DNA of 16,442 bases, from the NCBI GenBank assembly GCA_029931885.1, contig JAOZRJ010000009.1, positions 1-16,442 of the forward strand, read 5' to 3'. The notes under the pieces were generated by a model. The model did no database searches. It saw only the letters and a list, made by a program, of their open reading frames with translations, and was not told where the DNA came from. Below, one piece after another: positions 12,572 through 16,442 of the stretch (its first letter is position 1; each line of letters begins with the position of its first letter). Source of the stretch: Candidatus Omnitrophota bacterium (GTDB lineage Bacteria; Omnitrophota; Koll11; Zapsychrales; Aceulaceae). The position numbers and the translations under genes are program-made.

Positions 12572-12790
12572 TTAGGCGGGTTTTATGGATTTAATGCTAG
12601 AAAATGTTACTAAGCACTCCTTATCCCTCAACCAAAGAGAGTCGTCGTCGAATGATTTTATTTTACCACTCAACATAATATTGCTACTTTTGCTCGATTG
12701 TCCTTCTACTTGTGGTATGGGTTTAAGGTAAACCTTCACACGGTTATCTTGATCTGCCATTTTTTGCAGAAATTCTGTAAATACACTCAT
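12572..12790 (-). CDS. Hfq/Sm-like small RNA-binding protein, late-expressed
   Basis: A 72-residue protein that lines up with bacterial Hfq along its length. FTEFLQKMADQDNRVKVYL matches the Hfq helix and first strand (FLNALRRERVPVSIYL), IMLSGKIKSFDDDSLWL matches the Sm1 motif (LQGQIESFDQFVILL), and CLVTFSSIKSIKPA matches Sm2 (MVYKHAISTVVPS). The Hfq loop VNGIK is replaced by a longer Pro/Ser-rich insert (about 24-36), and the Sm2 YKH is TFSS, so the U-rich RNA site would differ. Hfq hexamers pair small RNAs with mRNAs. Late promoter, read-through hairpin and AAAGGAG site precede it, so it would act late. An unrelated small beta-barrel is the main alternative. Confidence 0.6.
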   Translation of the reverse strand: MSVFTEFLQKMADQDNRVKVYLKPIPQVEGQSSKSSNIMLSGKIKSFDDDSLWLRDKECLVTFSSIKSIKPA

Positions 12791-12799
12791 TATTTTCTC

Positions 12800-12857
12800 C
12801 TTTCTTTCTTATGTTATAGTTGTTCTGTATTCACAATTATTTATATAAGAAAGAAAG
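12800..12857 (-). promoter_or_regulatory. Hairpin hiding the ribosome-binding site of 12572-12790
   Basis: CTTTCTTTCTTAT (12857-12845 on the minus strand) pairs perfectly over 13 bases with ATAAGAAAGAAAG (12812-12800), loop 32 bases. The downstream arm runs into the AAAGGAG ribosome-binding site (the AAAG is paired). The late promoter begins at the inner end of the upstream arm, so late mRNA, starting near 12832, lacks that arm entirely. Confidence 0.75.
12838..12845 (-). promoter_or_regulatory. T4-type late promoter (TATAAATA)
   Basis: An exact TATAAATA between dUTPase and the Hfq-like gene, 48 bases before the ATG at 12790. It lies inside the loop of the hairpin 12800-12857, sharing one base with the upstream arm. 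Confidence 0.75.
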
Positions 12858-12863
12858 TTGAAT

Positions 12864-13337
12864 TTAACCAGTGTGGCCAAAGCCTCCCTCGCCTCTCTTA
12901 GTATCATTGACTTTACCTACTTCCATGCCGTTACTCATAAATGGTTGTATTACAAGTTGAGCGATTCGTTGTCCTACAAGTTCATCTGCATCAGCTTTGA
13001 GTTTTTCACGGATCTGTTCGATGTGTGGAAACGGCCACAAGTATCGGAATACCACTTTTATTGGCCCACGGTAATCACTGTCAATAACCCCAACAGAATT
13101 AGCCAAAGTCCAGACTCCTTTAGTAGCAATGCCAGAACGAATGTAGATAGCGCCAAAACAATTAGTCGCAATTTCACCCTTCCAACCCGTGTCAAACATG
13201 ACAATGCTATTATCTTTAATTTTGTAATCAATTGCTGTTAAATCCCATCCTGCACTGTTAATGCTTCCCTTTGTAGGGAGCACTGCGTCTTCATGTAATT
13301 TTTCTACTATCAAAGTAAATCCGTTTAAAAATTCCAC
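12864..13337 (-). CDS. dut: dUTPase
   Basis: A 157-residue trimeric-type dUTP pyrophosphatase (dUTP to dUMP plus PPi), keeping uracil out of phage DNA and feeding dTMP synthesis. All five family motifs are present in order: I SAGWDL (28-33), II RSGIATKG (67-74), III GVIDSDYRG (83-91, with the catalytic Asp and Tyr), IV GQRIAQ (122-127), V RGEGGFGHTG (148-157). The usual Tyr of motif I is Trp, and about 20 residues are inserted between III and IV, as in several phage enzymes. The frame starts with GTG at 13337, overlapping 13291-13599; a TTG at 13313 behind CGGA is also possible. The mRNA reads on into the Hfq-like gene, whose ribosome-binding site it would hide. Confidence 0.95.
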   Translation of the reverse strand: MEFLNGFTLIVEKLHEDAVLPTKGSINSAGWDLTAIDYKIKDNSIVMFDTGWKGEIATNCFGAIYIRSGIATKGVWTLANSVGVIDSDYRGPIKVVFRYLWPFPHIEQIREKLKADADELVGQRIAQLVIQPFMSNGMEVGKVNDTKRGEGGFGHTG

Positions 13338-13599
13338 CGGTTACTGTTTTTGCGGCTCTTTCGGTCAAAGTCCAACCATGTATAAAATGATAGATGTTTC
13401 CACCATTTATCGGGGTCATTGCCGACTGTACCTCATTAGTGCTACAATATTTCTCCATAAACAAATACAACGAATTCAAACTCACTTGTTCATAATTTGT
13501 AGAATACAAATCGATATCGATGATTTGGGCTGAGTCATCGATTTCTACATATCGTTCAAGACCATCGGTCTCCCAATCCCATATGATTTTATCATCCAT
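13291..13599 (-). CDS. Hypothetical phage protein
   Basis: A 102-residue acidic protein with no recognised domain. It opens MDDKIIWDWETDGLERYVEI and ends in a basic GGIFKRIYFDSRKIT stretch. The ATG at 13599 is chosen over the TTG four codons upstream because GAGAGG lies 5 bases before it and the ATG overlaps the stop of 13592-13993 by 8 bases. The 3' end overlaps the dUTPase frame. Nothing in the sequence shows its role; it sits in a replication and nucleotide-metabolism gene string. Confidence 0.7.
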   Translation of the reverse strand: MDDKIIWDWETDGLERYVEIDDSAQIIDIDLYSTNYEQVSLNSLYLFMEKYCSTNEVQSAMTPINGGNIYHFIHGWTLTERAAKTVTGGIFKRIYFDSRKIT

Positions 13600-13993
13600 G
13601 CAACCTCTCAAATTCTTCTTGTATTTTAGCTGATTCTTCTAATCTCCCTTCAGCATTAAATGCATCCTTCAAACTTTGACGGTGAATTTTCCAATTCTTT
13701 TGAGATTTTTCATACATCTCCAATTCTTCATTAGTCACCGGTCCAAACGGATCTTCAACTAAATCATACGTCTTCTTAAAAATTGATTCTTTGCAGGGAT
13801 AAAATTCACCGTCAACGCCTCGTATGATGAAATCCCCATTAGACACTCGCATTACACCTTCCAATGTTTTGATGTTAGGATAGTTCAATGTGTTATCGAA
13901 ATTTCCCTCTATAAAAGTTTCACATTCTTTTTTATTATCTCCGGTGTATTGTAATGCCTCTATCTCTACTGGCTTCTTTCTGTATCTTCCCAT
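13592..13993 (-). CDS. Conserved phage protein of the GRYRKKP type
   Basis: A 133-residue protein opening MGRYRKKPVEIEALQYTGDN, followed at about 54-72 by GDFIIRGVDGEFYPCKESIF and a TYDLVE strand. This two-block pattern (RYRKKPxxIEAxQ plus GDWIIxGxxGEFYPCxxxIFxxTYE) is familiar from many small phage proteins of unknown function. The remainder (from about residue 90) is a charged helical tail. The start at the ATG 13993, rather than GTG 13996, follows AGGTG and overlaps the TGA of the gp62-like gene (TGATG), so the two are translationally coupled. Confidence 0.8.
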   Translation of the reverse strand: MGRYRKKPVEIEALQYTGDNKKECETFIEGNFDNTLNYPNIKTLEGVMRVSNGDFIIRGVDGEFYPCKESIFKKTYDLVEDPFGPVTNEELEMYEKSQKNWKIHRQSLKDAFNAEGRLEESAKIQEEFERLHG

Positions 13994-14379
13994 CACTTTT
14001 TCACACCTCGTTTTTCAAAATAATCTTTGATTGTCTTCAATTCCTTTTTACTAAGGATCTCCAAATAATCTTTTGCCACACGTTCATTTACATTATAATA
14101 CTCCATCACATATTGTGCATCCTTAGTTGTCTTCAAGGCTTTCGGAAACTTTAGAAACATCCGCCTCTTCGGCACAACATAATAATAGTAGTCGTATATT
14201 GCCCTTTTAGGCAAGACATGAGCACCTATTTGATTGACACTCCCATTCGCCAAGTGAATCAGAGAGTCACTAGCGCTGAAATACTTGTTTGTCAAATATG
14301 GACTGAAGCCACTGATGTCAGTCTGATAATCTTTGTTAGTTATGGAATTGATGTAATCCCAAGGTTTTATCTTTGCCAT
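13993..14379 (-). CDS. 62: Clamp-loader small subunit, gp62-like
   Basis: A 128-residue protein resembling the short gp62 homologues of marine T4-like phages (T4 gp62 is 187). Features are the opening KPWDYINSITNKDYQTDISG, the NKYFSASDSLIHLAN block, PKR(A/M) segments with YYYYVVPKRRMFLKFPK (compare the PKKRFAKWxK of the family), and a C-terminal helical part YYNVNERVAKDYLEILSKKE. In T4, gp62 joins gp44 in the ATP-driven clamp loader that places gp45 on DNA for gp43. GGAGAG precedes the ATG and the start overlaps 14367-14906 by 13 bases. gp44 and gp45 are not in the window. The assignment rests on pattern memory, not alignment. Confidence 0.7.
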   Translation of the reverse strand: MAKIKPWDYINSITNKDYQTDISGFSPYLTNKYFSASDSLIHLANGSVNQIGAHVLPKRAIYDYYYYVVPKRRMFLKFPKALKTTKDAQYVMEYYNVNERVAKDYLEILSKKELKTIKDYFEKRGVKK

Positions 14380-14906
14380 CTTATTCTCTCCGTTAAACTT
14401 AAATCGAATTTTTTCTCAATTGAATATTGTTTCGATTGTTCCCGTTCGCCACGTCCCGATATAAAGAAATCCAGTCTAATTATTTGCATTAACGTAAGAT
14501 AATCTCGTTGCGTATGAAATCCGATGTCTTGTAATATCAATTGATCCTTTAAATGATCTGGCGTCAATTGATGAAAACGTTGCCATGCTATAGTTTTTAT
14601 GTGACCGTCGGTCGTTGTTGTGAAATAACGTATATAATGTATATAATGTTCCACTAATTCGCATCCAATAGTTTCTAAAATTGATTCGATAGTTCTTTCG
14701 GCATCACTACTCGGCAACCATTCCACAGGATACTCTTGCGCCCGCGGCCATCGATATGTGGGTTCAGAAATTTCACGAGCGATTTGACCCATGACAATAT
14801 CTTCAGGTAACTCGTTGGGCGTATGAAACACCTCCACATTCTCGCCGTTGTGATGAATGATGGAAGCTTCAGTTCTCGCTATGCTTTTTTGATTAAACTG
14901 CCTCAA
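14367..14906 (-). CDS. Hypothetical protein, distant relative of 14893-15567
   Basis: A 179-residue protein with no known domain. Its N-terminal block RTEASIIHHNGENVEVFH matches GPEQTIINWKGENVEVSH of the product of 14893-15567, and a central helix AERTIESILETIGCELVEHY may match ESVLAQRMSEEIRRDIDTQI there, so the two look like diverged duplicates. Arg-rich and without membrane segments. No ATG is available: the frame begins with TTG at 14906, 9 bases after AGGA. It overlaps its neighbours by 14 and 13 bases. Possibly a virion or assembly component, given the sheath-like end of its relative. Confidence 0.72.
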   Translation of the reverse strand: MRQFNQKSIARTEASIIHHNGENVEVFHTPNELPEDIVMGQIAREISEPTYRWPRAQEYPVEWLPSSDAERTIESILETIGCELVEHYIHYIRYFTTTTDGHIKTIAWQRFHQLTPDHLKDQLILQDIGFHTQRDYLTLMQIIRLDFFISGRGEREQSKQYSIEKKFDLSLTERIRWQR

Positions 14907-15567
14907 AATTAAATCCTGTTTGATCCAATGTTGTTTTTAGATTTATATATTCAATTGATCGTATGGGTTGAATTTGCATGTCCAGATTTAGTTGTCCTCT
15001 ATCGACTGTATAAATTGAGTTGTTCGTGTCGTCACATATCACTTGAAAATTTTGGAGCGCTCCCCTTGCTTGCATTTCCGCAAGTCCGAATCGCATTGCA
15101 TCAGCAATCTGAGATCGAATTGTCTCGTCATTATAACCACCTTGGAATGGAGCCAAACAATCTTTGGCACTCGCGCGAGTGCCAAATTTTACACTCGCAC
15201 GAATTGTATCTAGTAGTCGCTGAACATTTACTTGATCCATTGCCGATCTACCGTTGTTTATCGTATCGAGTATCTGCGTATCAATATCACGTCTGATCTC
15301 TTCAGACATTCTTTGTGCCAATACCGATTCGAGATTGATGCCGTGCTCAGTTTGAAGAAACTGCTCGGTCTCTATAGTATACTCGCCATGAAGTCTACAA
15401 GGTTGAGCATTGATCGTCGTTCGGTCGTATATGTCAACCTCTTTCCATTTCTCGACTATTAGACGGAGATCGGCCGATGAACTATTATGGGCATAGTGAG
15501 AAACCTCTACATTTTCACCTTTCCAATTTATAATAGTCTGTTCTGGACCTCTACCTACTCGTTTCAT
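14893..15567 (-). CDS. Possible structural protein with tail-sheath-like C-terminus
   Basis: A 224-residue protein. Residues about 9-26 contain TIINWKGENVEVSHY, a central region has long helices (about 70-130), and the last third reads NFQVICDDTNNS, then LDMQIQPIRSIEYINLKTTL and TGFNF. That C-terminal pattern (VxCDxTNN, then IxPxRSIxxIxLxxxxxxTGxxF) resembles the C-terminal domain of contractile tail-sheath proteins, although the whole protein is far too short for a sheath. It may be a related assembly or virion protein. GAAGG lies before the ATG, which overlaps the methyltransferase stop (ATGA). Finding it among replication genes is unexpected for a T4-like layout. Confidence 0.75.
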   Translation of the reverse strand: MKRVGRGPEQTIINWKGENVEVSHYAHNSSSADLRLIVEKWKEVDIYDRTTINAQPCRLHGEYTIETEQFLQTEHGINLESVLAQRMSEEIRRDIDTQILDTINNGRSAMDQVNVQRLLDTIRASVKFGTRASAKDCLAPFQGGYNDETIRSQIADAMRFGLAEMQARGALQNFQVICDDTNNSIYTVDRGQLNLDMQIQPIRSIEYINLKTTLDQTGFNFEAV

Positions 15568-16070
15568 TTTACAGCCTTCAATGCGAACATAAAATTAGTT
15601 TCTGTGTTTTTTGCCATGACTATATCAAAATCGCCAGTGTAACACCAACGATAGTCAGCCATTGCAGTCTTTCCAACTTCTGCGTATCTTTTTTGACTGA
15701 GGAAAACGATAGTTCCCTCATTGATGACTCTTGTGTGACCGGGGTCGCCCCAGGCCCATAGCGTATCCCACTTAGGCACTGTAGCGCAGATGACACCTCC
15801 CGGTTTCAAGATTCTCCAAAAATCTGTAAACTGATTGAAGAAAAACTTGAAGTCACCTTGTTGACCCGTATGCTCAAGGACTTCATAAGCATGTATCTCG
15901 TCAAACACACTTTGCTCGAATGGCATCGGGACATCATTCAAATCCCAAATAACATCTGGCTTACTCTCAGGATCAATGTCTAACGTTGTCAAATCAGTCC
16001 ATTCATTATTGCCACTTGGCGATATCAACTTGTTTCGTTGATTGCCACATCCTATTAATAGTTCTTTCAT
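15564..16070 (-). CDS. Class I SAM-dependent methyltransferase
   Basis: A 168-residue methyltransferase domain. The SAM-binding glycine motif is LLIGCGNQRNK (4-14), the acidic strand TLDIDPE (29-35), then PDVIWDLNDVPMPFEQSVFD and YEVLEHTGQQGD (about 64-75), then WRILKPGGVICATVP (about 87-101), the motif IV-V region of the Methyltransf_11 type. Compact stand-alone enzymes of this kind are common in phage genomes and the substrate (DNA, lipid, sugar or protein) cannot be told; no DPPY or NPPY nucleobase motif is visible, so DNA-adenine methylation is unlikely. Start and stop overlap the neighbouring genes by ATGA at both ends, which indicates coupled translation. Confidence 0.85.
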   Translation of the reverse strand: MKELLIGCGNQRNKLISPSGNNEWTDLTTLDIDPESKPDVIWDLNDVPMPFEQSVFDEIHAYEVLEHTGQQGDFKFFFNQFTDFWRILKPGGVICATVPKWDTLWAWGDPGHTRVINEGTIVFLSQKRYAEVGKTAMADYRWCYTGDFDIVMAKNTETNFMFALKAVK

Positions 16071-16442
16071 GTAAAGAATTTTGATAAATTTGTCTTTGAT
16101 TGATTACTTTTATTAAACTCGGCAATTTTGGTCAAATTGAAAGGCATTGTATTAGTTGTTATATATGCGGTTTCACCCGGTTTTTTAATTCTCCACATTA
16201 AATCTGAATCTTTCGGATGATTTAAGTTCCATTCAACGGTTGAATGTTTTAAATATTTTCTGTATTTTTTCGACATTGGATAAATGTATCGAAACTGCTT
16301 GCCTTTAACTCTACTTAATTTCAAACTTTTCAATTGCTCGAAATTTGGTCTATGACCATATTTCAATCCTTCGTCGTTAGGTAAAATGCCCTGTATAGTT
16401 CTAGGATGAATTTTTTCTCCTTTTTCAGAAACATACGTGTCA
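16067..16442 (-). CDS. C-terminal part of a phage protein cut by the window edge
   Basis: The frame stays open from the TGA at 16069-16067 to the right end of the window, giving at least 124 residues. It begins DTYVSEKGEKIHPRTIQGIL, then GLKYGHRPNFEQLKSLKLSR, and a basic RYIYPMSKKYRKYLKH stretch. It is strongly basic, with no known catalytic motif. The TTG at 16366 and ATG at 16359 are internal to this longer frame and have no ribosome-binding site, so the true start lies outside the window. The stop overlaps the methyltransferase ATG. Function unknown; the basic segment suggests nucleic-acid contact. Confidence 0.75.
   Translation of the reverse strand, partial: DTYVSEKGEKIHPRTIQGILPNDEGLKYGHRPNFEQLKSLKLSRVKGKQFRYIYPMSKKYRKYLKHSTVEWNLNHPKDSDLMWRIKKPGETAYITTNTMPFNLTKIAEFNKSNQSKTNLSKFFT

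Overview
The window reads as part of a T4-like (tailed, probably myoviral) phage genome. The evidence is a family B DNA polymerase of the gp43 type, a gp62-like clamp-loader small subunit, a dUTPase, a phage-type Holliday-junction resolvase and an Hsp20 of the kind seen in marine T4-like phages. Exact TATAAATA boxes, the T4 late-promoter element, sit directly upstream of three genes. Base composition is AT-rich (roughly 37-38% G+C by eye). Nearly all genes lie on the minus strand, tightly packed, with ATGA-type or short overlaps, so transcription runs right to left. The only plus-strand coding trace is a decayed GIY-YIG endonuclease.

Right block (16442 to 11629): a gene truncated by the window edge, a class I methyltransferase, two small related proteins (one with a tail-sheath-like C-terminus), gp62-like, a GRYRKKP-type phage protein, a hypothetical, dUTPase, an Hfq/Sm-like small protein, a resolvase and a hypothetical. 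Middle block (11628 to 7838): a roughly 490-base stretch holding the GIY-YIG remnant with its own late promoter and terminator, then Hsp20, a small membrane protein (holin-like), an intrinsic terminator, a near-consensus sigma70 promoter and DNA polymerase. A small hairpin lies in the polymerase leader and could be a gp43-style translational operator.

Left block (7808 to 525) is the unusual part. Three different radical SAM enzymes are interleaved with a CxxxCxC protein and a 28-codon ORF. They are followed immediately by two extraordinarily cysteine-rich proteins built on CxCNYCTC repeats (27 Cys in 96 residues; 29 Cys in the last 89 residues of a 228-residue protein). After these come two tandem copies of an unknown two-gene module. 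In one copy the larger gene is interrupted by an in-frame UGA, yet the downstream 48 codons stay open and resemble the paralogue. I infer a phage-borne system in which radical SAM enzymes modify cysteine-repeat proteins, either RiPP-like products or virion components. I know of no named system of this layout, but I could not search.

A second theme is regulatory. Three genes (29-481, 10499-10744, 12572-12790) each have a late promoter inside or next to the upstream arm of a hairpin whose other arm covers the ribosome-binding site. Read-through transcripts would fold and hide the site, while transcripts started at the late promoter would lack the upstream arm. This matches the logic known for T4 e, soc, 49 and I-TevI. 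The polymerase leader has a related layout around a sigma70 promoter.
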